A stretch of 64,000 nt of DNA from Pseudomonas siliginis (GTDB lineage: Bacteria; Pseudomonadota; Gammaproteobacteria; Pseudomonadales; Pseudomonadaceae), in the NCBI RefSeq assembly GCF_019145195.1, contig NZ_JAHSTW010000005.1:248001-312000 (forward strand), written 5' to 3'. Below the pieces are notes generated by a model that did no database searches, had not been told where the DNA came from, and saw nothing but the letters and a program-made list of their open reading frames with translations. The position numbers were made by a program, and so were the translations under genes. Numbering within the stretch: the stretch's first letter is position 1; every line of letters starts with the position of its first letter. This document shows positions 1-7,865 of this stretch, one piece after another.

Positions 1-1
1 C

Positions 2-220
2 AGTCCCAACACGCTGTTTATGGTCAACCCGGAATCCGACACCGAATCCTTGCTGGTCAACGCTTGCGAATCTTTGGCATCGGCCACGGTGATGCTCGGT
101 GATTTCGCCGGGATGCTGGAGGGCTCTCGGCGCAATACTTTGCTGGGCATTGCGCAGGTAGTGATGTTGGGGGAGTTGGCCGTGAACAAAGCGTTGGATA
201 ACGTTGTGCCCACGTCCTAG
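2..220 (+). CDS. DUF6124-family hypothetical protein (5'-truncated)
   Basis: The reading frame is open from the window edge to a TAG at 218-220, so only the C-terminal 72 residues or so are seen. The pattern PNTLF-VNP..DTESLL..ACESLAS, followed by LEGSRRNT and QVVMLGELAVN, matches what I recall of the small DUF6124 (formerly DUF3077) proteins that are numerous in Pseudomonas. The internal ATG at 20 is probably not the start, because the conserved block begins before it. Function is unknown; no catalytic motif or membrane segment is visible. It ends at a strong shared terminator and is not obviously a phage tail gene. Confidence 0.75.
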   Translation, partial: SPNTLFMVNPESDTESLLVNACESLASATVMLGDFAGMLEGSRRNTLLGIAQVVMLGELAVNKALDNVVPTS

Positions 221-236
221 AGCCAATGCGAACGCA

Positions 237-266
237 AAAGCAGTCAGTCTGGCGACTGACTGCTTT
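237..266. terminator. Bidirectional hairpin between convergent genes
   Basis: A perfect 13-bp inverted repeat (arms 237-249 and 254-266) encloses a 4-nt loop, TGGC. The outer ends are AAAG and CTTT, so it can serve both the plus-strand gene ending at 220 and the minus-strand gene ending at 269. Confidence 0.85.
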
Positions 267-268
267 CC

Positions 269-580
269 TTAGTTGGTGAGCGCGTTAGGAACGGAGCCGT
301 AAAGTTTTAAGGTTTGGAACGTCGCAACGTAATAGCCTCGGTTGGACTCACCTCGGATATAGCCCTCGTCGACTAGCCATTGAAGCGTATCGGTCAGGAA
401 TTGCTCCTGTGGCGACGCGTTGTAGAACACTCCAATGATGCCACTTGGTGTGTCGTAAGAGCCGGCTTCGAGGTTGAAGGTCTCGGCATCCAGTTTGACC
501 TGTGCAGGGCACGCCTCTGCCAGCATCCTTAAAATCTTACCCACCAGCACATTAAATTCTGCTTTGTTATCAACGCTCAT
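269..580 (-). CDS. Small hypothetical protein, winged-helix-like C-terminus
   Basis: A 103-residue protein with start ATG at 580, preceded on the minus strand by AGGAGAAGG at good spacing. The N-terminal half (about 1-50) reads as an amphipathic helix plus a short beta region. Residues 60-95 (FLTDTLQWLVDEGYI, then a GYY turn and hydrophobic strands) resemble the recognition helix and wing of a winged-helix domain. I do not recognise a named family. It converges on the DUF6124-type gene and points away from the tail operon, so it is probably an insertion or replacement relative to a complete tail locus. Confidence 0.6.
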   Translation of the reverse strand: MSVDNKAEFNVLVGKILRMLAEACPAQVKLDAETFNLEAGSYDTPSGIIGVFYNASPQEQFLTDTLQWLVDEGYIRGESNRGYYVATFQTLKLYGSVPNALTN

Positions 581-740
581 GCTGCCTTCTCCTTTTGGGC
601 GCAGAGTTGCGCCTTGGCGGGATGATCATAGCCAAGATTTCCGCCTATCACGGGCTCTATAAATCCAATTAAAAGCCTGTGCCTCAATACCGCTCCAAGA
701 TCACGTCTTCACGGATTAAAGCCGTAGTGACCCCGGAGCC
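581..740. other. Gap before tail operon, holding a short coupled remnant
   Basis: There is no full gene here. From 673 to 744 a frame reads KPVPQYRSK, then about a dozen residues ending VVTPEP, and stops at TGA 742-744, which overlaps the first tail ATG at 741 as ATGA. This is the junction expected of a translationally coupled upstream tail gene, but a TAA at 670 closes the frame, leaving only about 23 codons. A GGAG at 735-738 can serve the next gene. Confidence 0.4.
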
Positions 741-1061
741 ATGACGATGACCGACACCCACACTTTCACCCTCAAATTCCCCTTCACCAGCGCCAGCGGC
801 GAGCTCCTGTCGTCGCTGCCCATCAGACGCCTCAAACGCAAAGACATCAGCGCCGCGCAAGCGGTCACCAAAGACGAAGGCGCCATGGAAGACCTGCTGG
901 TCGCCAAGCTGTTGGGCATCACCCTTGAAGATCTGGGTGAGCTCGACATTGCCGACTCAACGCTCGCCACCGAGGTGTTGCGGGAAATGGCAGCCGGCCG
1001 AGACCTTGCTCCAGTCTTGGGACGAAGCGCTGCTGCTGGTGCTGAGGTTGCCGCCGTCTGA
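741..1061 (+). CDS. Phage tail assembly chaperone (gpE / Mu gp41-like)
   Basis: A 106-residue protein opening with a beta-rich segment (HTFTLKFPFTSASGELLSSL), then RRLKRKDISAA and an acidic helical part with EDLGELDIAD. This is the layout of the phage tail assembly protein E / Mu gp41 family, which chaperones the tape measure during tail assembly. ATG 741 is only 2 nt from GGAG (735-738), while ATG 747 is 8 nt from it, so 747 may be the true start. The C-terminus after about residue 85 turns Ala/Gly-rich. The family-like continuation lies in another frame (see the next entry), so this is probably the short product of a frameshift pair. Confidence 0.75.
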   Translation: MTMTDTHTFTLKFPFTSASGELLSSLPIRRLKRKDISAAQAVTKDEGAMEDLLVAKLLGITLEDLGELDIADSTLATEVLREMAAGRDLAPVLGRSAAAGAEVAAV

Positions 1062-1161
1062 GATCGAACGGCTCGACATGGTCGAGTACTGGCGATGGGT
1101 CGAGGTCTGTCAGCGCGAGATCAATCGCCGGCTCGAACACGCCGAGCCAGCGCGCCGCTGA
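925..1161 (+). CDS. Tail assembly protein E' (frameshift extension, GpE-like)
   Basis: From about 985 this frame encodes ETLLQSWDEALLLVLRLPP, then SEIERLDMVEYWRWVEVCQ, a pattern of the GpE / E' tail chaperone extension. The part before 985 is probably untranslated shadow of gene E. Moving from the E frame needs a +1 or -2 shift between about 965 and 1010, as in the known E/E', G/GT and Mu gp41/42 recoding pairs. I see no clear slippery heptamer; the stretch CGGGAAA at about 979-985 is the nearest candidate. An indel disrupting a once-fused gene is the alternative. It lies directly upstream of the tape measure gene, the normal place for this extension. Confidence 0.6.
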   Translation: MKIWVSSTLPTQRSPPRCCGKWQPAETLLQSWDEALLLVLRLPPSEIERLDMVEYWRWVEVCQREINRRLEHAEPARR

Positions 1162-1381
1162 CCACTGCCAGCAAACCGACTGCCACGCCCGCCACCAGCG
1201 CACCGCCCGCCGCCAAAGGGACGGCGGCCATGGCCAGTACGGGCAAGCCCACACAGAACGCCGCCATTGCCGCCCACCACGGCAAATGCACCAGGCACAC
1301 CCAGGCAAGGCCGATCACACCGGCACCAATGGCCAGTGCATAGAGGGTGTGGGCAGTGCGTAACGCGGTTTTTTCAAACAT
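1121..1381 (-). CDS. Small hydrophobic membrane protein, antisense in tail operon
   Basis: An 86-residue frame, starting at ATG 1381 (or TTG 1387), between E' and the tape measure on the opposite strand. After a short polar N-terminus it shows three to four hydrophobic stretches (roughly 10-30, 33-52, 55-75) and ends RRVRAGD, a positive tail expected on the cytoplasmic side. It overlaps the last 41 bases of E'. No convincing ribosome site is visible. The plus strand here has no other coding claim from 1162 to 1399, which supports a real gene, but function is unknown. Size would suit a membrane accessory or holin-like protein; that is a guess. Confidence 0.45.
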   Translation of the reverse strand: MFEKTALRTAHTLYALAIGAGVIGLAWVCLVHLPWWAAMAAFCVGLPVLAMAAVPLAAGGALVAGVAVGLLAVVSGALARRVRAGD

Positions 1382-1399
1382 GACCAAAGCGTAGCAACG

Positions 1400-3976
1400 A
1401 TGGCCAACGAAGTCCTCATCGGTTTAAAAATCGGCGCCGTCGTCTCCGGCAGCCTCAACGCTGCGTTTGGTTCGGCGCAATCCACCGTGCGCCACTTGGG
1501 CCGCGCCGTCGATGGGCTCACGCTCAAGCAGCAACAGCTGGGCCACGAGTTGGCGGCGTCATTGGCCCGTGGCGGCGCCGGCATCGGCCAGTTGCGTCGC
1601 CAGTACGACGCGGTCGGCCATACCCTTGATCAATTGCATCTAAAACAACAGCAGCTCAACGCCAGTTTGGCGCGCGGTCATGCGCTCAGAAGTCAGCGCA
1701 GCCAGTTGCGCGGCCAAGCCATGGAGACGATTGGCACCGGCGCGGCGTTGGGCGCGCCCATTGTGCAGTCGATAAAAACCGCCATTAATTTTCAGGATCA
1801 GACCCGCGACATCGCCATTGGCGGCGGTTTCGACCCGGCGCAAGAGCAACGCTTGAGCATGGCCATGCGCGGCGCCGCGCTGGCCTGGAATCAGACCCAA
1901 ACCGACGTCGCCAACGGCACCGCCGTGTTGGTCGCCGGCGGCATCGACAACCTCCAGGCGCTCACGGACTACGCGCCGGTGCTGGCCAAAACCGCCACCG
2001 CGACGCGCGCCAGCATGGAGCACCTCGGCGCGGTGGCCATCGCCCTGAACGACAACCTGAACATCGGCGCGGCAGGCTTTGAGCGCTCGATGAACATGTT
2101 GGCCTTTGCCGGTAAAAGCGGGCAATTCGAGCTGGCCGACATGGCCAAGTGGCTGCCGCAATTAACGCCGCAGTTCGCCGCACTCGGCATCACCGGCGAG
2201 CGCGCGGTGGCGCAGATCGGCGCGTCATTGCAGATCGCCCGGCGCGGTGCCGGCAGCAATGACGAGGCCGCCAACAACTTCAAAAACTTCCTCTCCAAGC
2301 TCACGTCGCCCGACACCCTCAAGGCCTTCGAGAAGGCAGGCATCGACCTTAAAGGCAGCCTGCACAATCTGGTCAGCGAAGGTTTGTCGCCAGCGCAAGC
2401 CATGCTCAGCATCCTCACCCAGCATTTGGGCAAAGACGCTCCCGACGCCGCCGCGCAGTACGGCAAGGCGCTGGCCATCAACGACCAGCAGGAGCGGCAA
2501 ACGGCGCTGGCGCGCTTGGATCAGGCCTACAAGTTAGGTGAGCTGTTTGCCGATCAGCAGGTCTTGTCGTTCATCCGGCCGGCACTGGCCAATCAGCACG
2601 ACATGGCCGGCATTGAGCAAGGCAGCCGCAATGCCGCCGACCAGGGCGTGCTCGATGACGACTGGATCAAACGCATGGGCAGCACCAAGGAGCAATTGAA
2701 AGCGCTGCGCATCAACCTGGCCGACATCGGTATTTCTGTCGGCAACGCGTTGCTGCCAGCGATCGTCGAGATCAGCCAAGCGCTGGTGCCGCTGATGCGG
2801 GGGTTTTCGGCATGGGCCGGTGAGCACCCGGCGTTGATCAAAGGCGTCGTCGGTTTGGTCGGCGGTCTGCTGCTTGGCAAGTTGGCGTTTATCGGCCTGG
2901 CGTACGGCGCCAATCTGGTCGTCGCGCCGTTGGTGGCGATGTCTACGACGGTGACGGCGCTGTCGGCGCGTTTCACCTTGCTGCGCAGTGCGTGGCAGAT
3001 GGGCAGATTTGCGCCGTTGATGTCGGGGCTCAAGCGACTGGGTACGGGCCTGCTAGCAGTGGGAAGGTACGCCGGGCTGTTCACGCGCGGCCTGCTCATG
3101 GCGCTGGCCAGCCCGCTCAAACTGATGGCGCACGGTGCCTTGTTATTGGGCAAGGTGTTGGGCGGTACGTTGCTGTTTGGCCTGAAGCTGGCAGGCCAAG
3201 CCGTTCTTTGGCTGGGCCGAGCCTTGATGATGAACCCCATCGGTCTGTTGATCACCGGGATCGCGATGGCGGCGTATTTGATTTACCGACACTGGCAGCC
3301 GATCAAAGCGTTTTTCACCGGGTTGTGGTCGGAGGTCAAAACCGGTTTTGACGGCGGGCTGACGGGCATCTTGGCGCTGCTGATCAACTTCTCGCCGTTG
3401 GGTTTGATCTACCGTGCGTTTGCCGGGGTGATGAATTACTTGGGCGTCGAGTTGCCGGGCACGTTCACGGAGTTCGGTGGCATGCTCATCAGCGGCTTGG
3501 TCGATGGCCTGCGTAACAGCCTCGGCGCGGTGAAAGACAGCGTGGTCGGCATCGGCTCGGCCATCAAAGGCTGGTTCACTGAAACCCTGGGCATCGAGTC
3601 GCCCAGCCGCGTGTTCATCGGTTACGGTGCCAACATCAGCCAGGGCGCGGCGTTGGGCATTGCTGCCCATGCGGGGCTGGTCAAGCAGGCCGCGCTGGGC
3701 ATGGCCGAGCAGAGCCGCGTCGACATCGCGCCGCCGGACCTTCAGCAGGTGTCCAGGGCCAGCCGCATGGGCGGCGACAGCGCTTCGGCCACCAGCGCGG
3801 CGACCAGCATGACCTTCCATTTTTCGCCGCAGATCAACGTGCCCGCTGGCGCCGGGGCTGAAGCTATCAACCAAGGGCTGCAAGCCGCGTACGGTGAGTG
3901 GACGCGCATGATGGAACGCTACCTTCATGATGCTCGCCGTCGCAGCTACGGGCCGTCAGCCCAAGGTGGATTCTGA
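1400..3976 (+). CDS. Phage tail tape measure protein
   Basis: An 858-residue protein with the tape measure architecture: an N-terminal helical coiled-coil region with repeated LKQQQL (about 40-95), a TP901-type core (about 100-400) with FQDQTRDIAI and later FKNFLSKL, several hydrophobic helices (about 480-630), and a C-terminal region with the SPSRVF box near residue 735 seen in many tape measure proteins. It sets tail length and occupies the tube lumen before ejection. It follows the E/E' chaperones and overlaps gene U by one base (TGATG at 3974-3978), so the operon is translationally coupled. It appears intact, with no stop or frameshift. Confidence 0.93.
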   Translation: MANEVLIGLKIGAVVSGSLNAAFGSAQSTVRHLGRAVDGLTLKQQQLGHELAASLARGGAGIGQLRRQYDAVGHTLDQLHLKQQQLNASLARGHALRSQRSQLRGQAMETIGTGAALGAPIVQSIKTAINFQDQTRDIAIGGGFDPAQEQRLSMAMRGAALAWNQTQTDVANGTAVLVAGGIDNLQALTDYAPVLAKTATATRASMEHLGAVAIALNDNLNIGAAGFERSMNMLAFAGKSGQFELADMAKWLPQLTPQFAALGITGERAVAQIGASLQIARRGAGSNDEAANNFKNFLSKLTSPDTLKAFEKAGIDLKGSLHNLVSEGLSPAQAMLSILTQHLGKDAPDAAAQYGKALAINDQQERQTALARLDQAYKLGELFADQQVLSFIRPALANQHDMAGIEQGSRNAADQGVLDDDWIKRMGSTKEQLKALRINLADIGISVGNALLPAIVEISQALVPLMRGFSAWAGEHPALIKGVVGLVGGLLLGKLAFIGLAYGANLVVAPLVAMSTTVTALSARFTLLRSAWQMGRFAPLMSGLKRLGTGLLAVGRYAGLFTRGLLMALASPLKLMAHGALLLGKVLGGTLLFGLKLAGQAVLWLGRALMMNPIGLLITGIAMAAYLIYRHWQPIKAFFTGLWSEVKTGFDGGLTGILALLINFSPLGLIYRAFAGVMNYLGVELPGTFTEFGGMLISGLVDGLRNSLGAVKDSVVGIGSAIKGWFTETLGIESPSRVFIGYGANISQGAALGIAAHAGLVKQAALGMAEQSRVDIAPPDLQQVSRASRMGGDSASATSAATSMTFHFSPQINVPAGAGAEAINQGLQAAYGEWTRMMERYLHDARRRSYGPSAQGGF

Positions 3977-4854
3977 TGTTTGCCATTCTCGGCGACATCG
4001 AATTCACCGTGGCCGGCGGCGTCAGTGCCATTGAACACAGCGGCGCCGCCGACTGGGCCGAGCACCCGCGTATGCAGGGCAAACCGTTGCTGGAGTGGGT
4101 CGGCGAAGGGCTCGATGAGTGCCAACTGACGCTCGAGTTGCACCCGCTATTGGGCGAACCGGAGCAGCGCTTGCGCGCGCTGCGTCTGGCCAAAACTCAA
4201 CACCAGCCGTTGGCGTGGGTGATGGGCAGCGGTGAATACCTGGGCCCGTACGTCATCACCCATTTGAGCAACGTCATCCGCCGCACCTCGGCCACTGGGC
4301 AGTTGCTGGCCGCCACGTTGCAGATCAGCCTGCGCGAGTACACCGGCGCGTTTATTCGCAAGGTTCACGCGCCCGGTTTGCTCGATCCCACAGCCCGCGA
4401 CAGCGCGCCGGCCATGGATTCACCCGGCGTCATCTCGCGCCAAGCGGCGGCGCCCAGTACGGCACAGAACGTCATTCGCCACGCCAAAACCGCCGGCACC
4501 GTCTTGCGCCAAGGCCAAACCCTTTACCACGCCGCCAGGAGCGGTAACCCAGCGGCCATTCTCGGCCAGGTCCCGCAGTTGCTCGGCGTCACCGCGCAGG
4601 CCATCGAGCCACTGCGAGGTCTCGCCGGCGCTGCCGGGTTGCTGCGTGACGGCGCTGACCTGTCCCGGTTGGGCGAAGACGTGCTGGGCAGTGTCATGGG
4701 TGCCCGCGATTGCCTGAATCCCGTCGACCTTGCCAGCATCATCAATCGCTTCGGCGCATCACAAGCATCCCTCGATGAAGCCGTCACGGTACTGGACGGC
4801 GCCAGCGATCGCTTGGCCGGGCTGGCCGCCGACATTCTGACCCGGAGGCGTTGA
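3976..4854 (+). CDS. Phage tail protein, P2 gpU family
   Basis: A 292-residue protein. Residues 1-130 match the gpU pattern: a start like MFAILGDIEFTV, then WAEHPRMQGKPLLEWVGEG, LRALRLAKTQ, GEYLGPYVI and TLQISLREY. gpU caps or terminates the contractile tail. The C-terminal 160 residues are an Ala/Leu-rich helical extension beyond the usual P2 length. The start overlaps the tape measure stop (TGATG), and the end overlaps gene X in the same way (TGATG at 4852-4856). Confidence 0.87.
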   Translation: MFAILGDIEFTVAGGVSAIEHSGAADWAEHPRMQGKPLLEWVGEGLDECQLTLELHPLLGEPEQRLRALRLAKTQHQPLAWVMGSGEYLGPYVITHLSNVIRRTSATGQLLAATLQISLREYTGAFIRKVHAPGLLDPTARDSAPAMDSPGVISRQAAAPSTAQNVIRHAKTAGTVLRQGQTLYHAARSGNPAAILGQVPQLLGVTAQAIEPLRGLAGAAGLLRDGADLSRLGEDVLGSVMGARDCLNPVDLASIINRFGASQASLDEAVTVLDGASDRLAGLAADILTRRR

Positions 4855-5060
4855 TGTTCATCTTGCACCTGACCACCGAAGGCGAGCGCTGGGATCAGTT
4901 GGCCTGGCGTTATTACGGCGACGCTCACCGCTACTTTCCAATCGTCGAAGCCAACCCGAACGTCCCGCTGAGCGCTACGTTGCCTTCGGGCCTGACCTTG
5001 GCCATTCCACTACTCGAAGCATTGCCCACCGCTCAGGACGTCCCGCCATGGATGCGCTAA
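4854..5060 (+). CDS. Phage tail protein X (LysM-like)
   Basis: A 68-residue protein with the gpX/LysM pattern GERWDQLAWRYYGDA, then IVEANPNV, and the short hydrophobic LTLAIP strand. gpX sits between the tail tube and the baseplate hub; the LysM-like fold is known to bind peptidoglycan in related proteins. Start ATG 4854 is chosen over the in-frame TTG at 4851 because GGAGGCG at 4843-4849 is well placed. It overlaps the D gene by 13 bases. Confidence 0.9.
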   Translation: MFILHLTTEGERWDQLAWRYYGDAHRYFPIVEANPNVPLSATLPSGLTLAIPLLEALPTAQDVPPWMR

Positions 5061-6082
5061 ACCCGCAACACGTTTTGCAGGCGCGCTTTGTGCTGACCTA
5101 TCAGCAGCGCAACATCACCCGCGATGTCAGCGAGCATTTGCTGTCACTGACCTACACCGACCACCTGACCGGCAACGCCGACAGTCTGGAGGTCGAACTC
5201 GAAGACACCCAAGGCCGCTGGCGCGATGCCTGGTACCCTGGCCACGGCGATACGCTGACCTTGGCGATCGGCTGGCAAGGCGCGCCGTTGCGAACCCTCG
5301 GCCGACTGGAAATTGACGAGGTCGAACTCAACGGCCCACCCTCGACCATCACCATTCATGCCTTGGCCACCGGCATCAACGGCCCGTTGCGCACCGTCGA
5401 ACACCGCGCCTACGAAGACCTCACACTGGCCGCCATCGCTCAACAGATCGCCACCCGCCAAGGCCTCACTCTGGTCGGCCACATCGAGCCCATTCCACTC
5501 GACCGCCTGACCCAGCAAGACACCGACCTGACGTTCCTGCGCAACCTCGCCGCCACCTACGACTACGCCTTCAAAATCACCGGCCGGCAACTGGTCTTCC
5601 ACGCCATCCAACGATTGGCGCAGGCCGCGCCCGTCGCCACGCATCGCCTTACAGACCTGGCCAATATCAACTTGCGCGACCAAATCAAAACGGTACCCAA
5701 GGCCATCGAAATCAAACACAAAGACCCGGCCAAAAAACAGCTCATCACCTACACGCTGGTCAACAACCAAACCGTCGCCGCCCCCAGCAGCGCCAGCCAA
5801 ACCACCACCAGTGCCGACACCCACAAAAGCCGCCAGCGCAGCGCCACCACCGAACAGGCCCAGGCCAAAGCGAAAGCCGAACTCGCCCAAGCCAACCGCC
5901 AACGCACCACCGGCCAATGGACCACTCAAGGCCAACCGCACCTCACCAGCGGCAACGTCATCCGGCTCCTCACCACCGGCCAACTCAACGGCCGCTACCT
6001 CATCACCTCATCCGCCCACCGCATCACCCGCCAATCCGGCTACACCACGACCCAACAGGTCGCCCGCATCTCAAACCATTAA
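5048..6082 (+). CDS. Baseplate hub protein D (late control D family)
   Basis: A 344-residue gpD-family hub protein. The N-terminal half has the beta-domain pattern (DHLTGNADSLEVELEDTQGRW, LTLAIGWQG, GRLEIDEVE, TIHALATG), followed by AIAQQIATRQGL and a domain with DLTFLRNLAATYDY. A Thr/Gln/Ser-rich linker (about 235-285) precedes the last beta strands. In P2 and R-type pyocins this protein forms the central hub that carries the spike. It overlaps X by 13 bases and is followed 22 bases later by V. No lysozyme gene follows D, unlike many Pseudomonas R-tailocin clusters as I recall them. Confidence 0.9.
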   Translation: MDALNPQHVLQARFVLTYQQRNITRDVSEHLLSLTYTDHLTGNADSLEVELEDTQGRWRDAWYPGHGDTLTLAIGWQGAPLRTLGRLEIDEVELNGPPSTITIHALATGINGPLRTVEHRAYEDLTLAAIAQQIATRQGLTLVGHIEPIPLDRLTQQDTDLTFLRNLAATYDYAFKITGRQLVFHAIQRLAQAAPVATHRLTDLANINLRDQIKTVPKAIEIKHKDPAKKQLITYTLVNNQTVAAPSSASQTTTSADTHKSRQRSATTEQAQAKAKAELAQANRQRTTGQWTTQGQPHLTSGNVIRLLTTGQLNGRYLITSSAHRITRQSGYTTTQQVARISNH

Positions 6083-6104
6083 CCATTCACTGAAGGCAGA
6101 ACCC

Positions 6105-6638
6105 ATGCCCACCCAACTCGAATACGGCGAAGTCACCGCCCTGGACCACCAAACCTGCCGCCTGCGCGTACGCCTCGACGACCGTGACGGCGTCCAGACT
6201 TATTGGCTCAACATCCCCCAACGCAACACCCAAGGCACACAACGCCGACGACTGATGCCTGAGATCGGCGAACAGGTGGCGGTGCTGCTGGATGGGGATG
6301 GCGTGGGCGGGGTTTGTTTGGGCGGGATTTATTCGACGGCGGAGCCACCACCGGTGGTGGATGAGGACACGGAGTTTGTGCGCTATAGCGATGGGACGGT
6401 GGTGGCGTATGACCGGGTGGCGGGGGTGATGAGGTTGGAGTGTGTTGGGGAGGTGGTACTGAAATGCGGTGGGGGCATGAAAATTGAAGCAACTGAACCG
6501 ATTACTGTGAAGGCGCCAGCTACTACGCTGGATATACCGCAGCTCACGATCAATGGTGATCTGCGGATCAATGGAGATATCAACGCTACAGGTGCTGTCC
6601 TCGATTTGAACGGAAACTCAAACCATCATAGTCACTGA
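6105..6638 (+). CDS. Baseplate assembly protein V (tail spike, gpV family)
   Basis: A 177-residue protein with the gpV OB-fold pattern: YGEVTALDHQTCRLRVRLDD, YWLNIPQRNT, MPEIGEQVAVLLDGDG, VGGVCLGGIYS, then a C-terminal beta-helix (PITVKAP, then alternating strands to LDLNGNSNHHSH). The terminal HxH resembles the metal-binding spike tip of P2 gpV, which pierces the outer membrane. A longer frame reaches back to 5811 but is shadow of D; ATG 6105, after GAAGG at 6092-6096, fits the family N-terminus. Its last 53 bases overlap the 3' end of the minus-strand gene that follows. Confidence 0.9.
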   Translation: MPTQLEYGEVTALDHQTCRLRVRLDDRDGVQTYWLNIPQRNTQGTQRRRLMPEIGEQVAVLLDGDGVGGVCLGGIYSTAEPPPVVDEDTEFVRYSDGTVVAYDRVAGVMRLECVGEVVLKCGGGMKIEATEPITVKAPATTLDIPQLTINGDLRINGDINATGAVLDLNGNSNHHSH

Positions 6639-7377
6639 CGGGAGGCTCGCTCCAATCAAATTCCCCGTTCTCATCTCTGGGAAAATTCGCAGGTACAATC
6701 TCTTTAATGACGGTCAATTTTTCGTCGTTTTTCTTGAGTCTGTAAGCAAAGCCAAGCTCACCATTTATCCTTCTAATTATCAGGTCCTGAATCAGGATGC
6801 CGTTCCTTGCCTCAAACGTAAGAGTGAAATGACGAGATTCGGTTTGCCCAACATGGCTCCAGTCAAAATGTCGCGCAACTTTGCAAGGGATATCTCCGAG
6901 CACCACGTCTTTTGAGTCCATATGGATTGCGCCTGGTAAGAAGATCTCTCTTGAGCTCAAGTCATCTATTCTCACCGCAACTTGATACATCGGATAATCG
7001 CCCGCGTTTCTCACCATCCATTGAATAGGGTAATACGTTGGCCGAGACAACTGTGGTTCGGCGTAACAGTAGCTGTCGCCTCCGGTGATGTGGTCAATGG
7101 TCGCCAGTGCCTTGCCCTGAAATTCCTCGATCATTTCTCCCATACGCGATTGCAACTGATTGAAGCTCTTTTCAACTCCAGCCTGCTTACGGACCCTGAT
7201 GAGCTGTCCGCTCAGCCAGCTGAACATAAAGAATGACGGCCCCAACGTAGAAAACACAGTTTTAACCGTGATTTCTTGTCCCAAGACTGAGTACGCCGTC
7301 CATCCGCAGGCCAAAACGAACGGAATCCAAAAATCCCGGATGACTTGAAGTACTGTTTCCTTTGATATTCCAGACAT
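6586..7377 (-). CDS. Membrane-anchored unknown protein inserted in baseplate operon
   Basis: A 263-residue protein on the strand opposite the tail operon, between V and W. Start ATG 7377 is preferred over ATG 7404 because AAAGGAG lies just upstream of it. It has two hydrophobic segments (about 15-33 and 40-60), a short polar helix with coiled-coil character (61-95), the motif ITGGDSYCY (97-105), and a beta-rich C-terminal domain (about 110-240) without catalytic signatures. Codon use and base composition are visibly lower in GC than the tail genes, suggesting separate acquisition. Its position fits a phage moron or cargo gene. I do not recognise a characterised family; from memory, GGDS-type motifs occur in other uncharacterised two-TM proteins. 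Confidence 0.75.
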   Translation of the reverse strand: MSGISKETVLQVIRDFWIPFVLACGWTAYSVLGQEITVKTVFSTLGPSFFMFSWLSGQLIRVRKQAGVEKSFNQLQSRMGEMIEEFQGKALATIDHITGGDSYCYAEPQLSRPTYYPIQWMVRNAGDYPMYQVAVRIDDLSSREIFLPGAIHMDSKDVVLGDIPCKVARHFDWSHVGQTESRHFTLTFEARNGILIQDLIIRRINGELGFAYRLKKNDEKLTVIKEIVPANFPRDENGEFDWSEPPVSDYDGLSFRSNRGQHL

Positions 7378-7487
7378 TGACGCGACTCCTTTCGATATTT
7401 CCATGATTTTGCCTCATTCCTAATGACTACCGCAGCCTTAAACCTGTTTAAAAGCGCCGATTGCTGACCTCGCTCACCATCGGGCCC

Positions 7488-7865
7488 ATGACGAACTCCA
7501 TCCCCCACACCCACATCACCGCAGCCCACTGGCAACCCGCACTCGGCACCACCGGCGAGATCGTCGAAGGCCTGCGTGATATCGACCAATCTCTGCGCAT
7601 CATCCTCACCACACCGAAAGGCAGCGACCCGCACCGTCCCGAGTTCGGCAGCAACCTCCACCGTTACCTTGACTGGCCCACCGATCGCGTCACGCCGCAC
7701 TTGGTGCGCGAAGCCTTCGACGCCGTGCGCCAGTGGGAGCCGCGCGTCTCGGTCGATCTAGTCCACATCCAGATCAGCGCCCACCACATCACGGCCCGCG
7801 TGCAATGGCGCATCACCGGCCAGCGCCAGCAGCTCACCGAGGTGCCGTATGCGCGCGTTGCCTAA
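7488..7865 (+). CDS. Baseplate assembly protein W (gp25-like)
   Basis: A 125-residue protein of the GPW/gp25 family: EIVEGLRDIDQSLRIILTTPKG, then DPHRPEFGSNLHRYLDWP, and a C-terminal beta part with RVQWRITG. gpW is a baseplate wedge component related to T4 gp25. ATG 7488 is chosen over the in-frame TTG at 7461 because the family homology begins about there. It overlaps J by 17 bases. Distance from V is large (850 bases) only because the minus-strand gene at 6586-7377 intervenes. Confidence 0.9.
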   Translation: MTNSIPHTHITAAHWQPALGTTGEIVEGLRDIDQSLRIILTTPKGSDPHRPEFGSNLHRYLDWPTDRVTPHLVREAFDAVRQWEPRVSVDLVHIQISAHHITARVQWRITGQRQQLTEVPYARVA

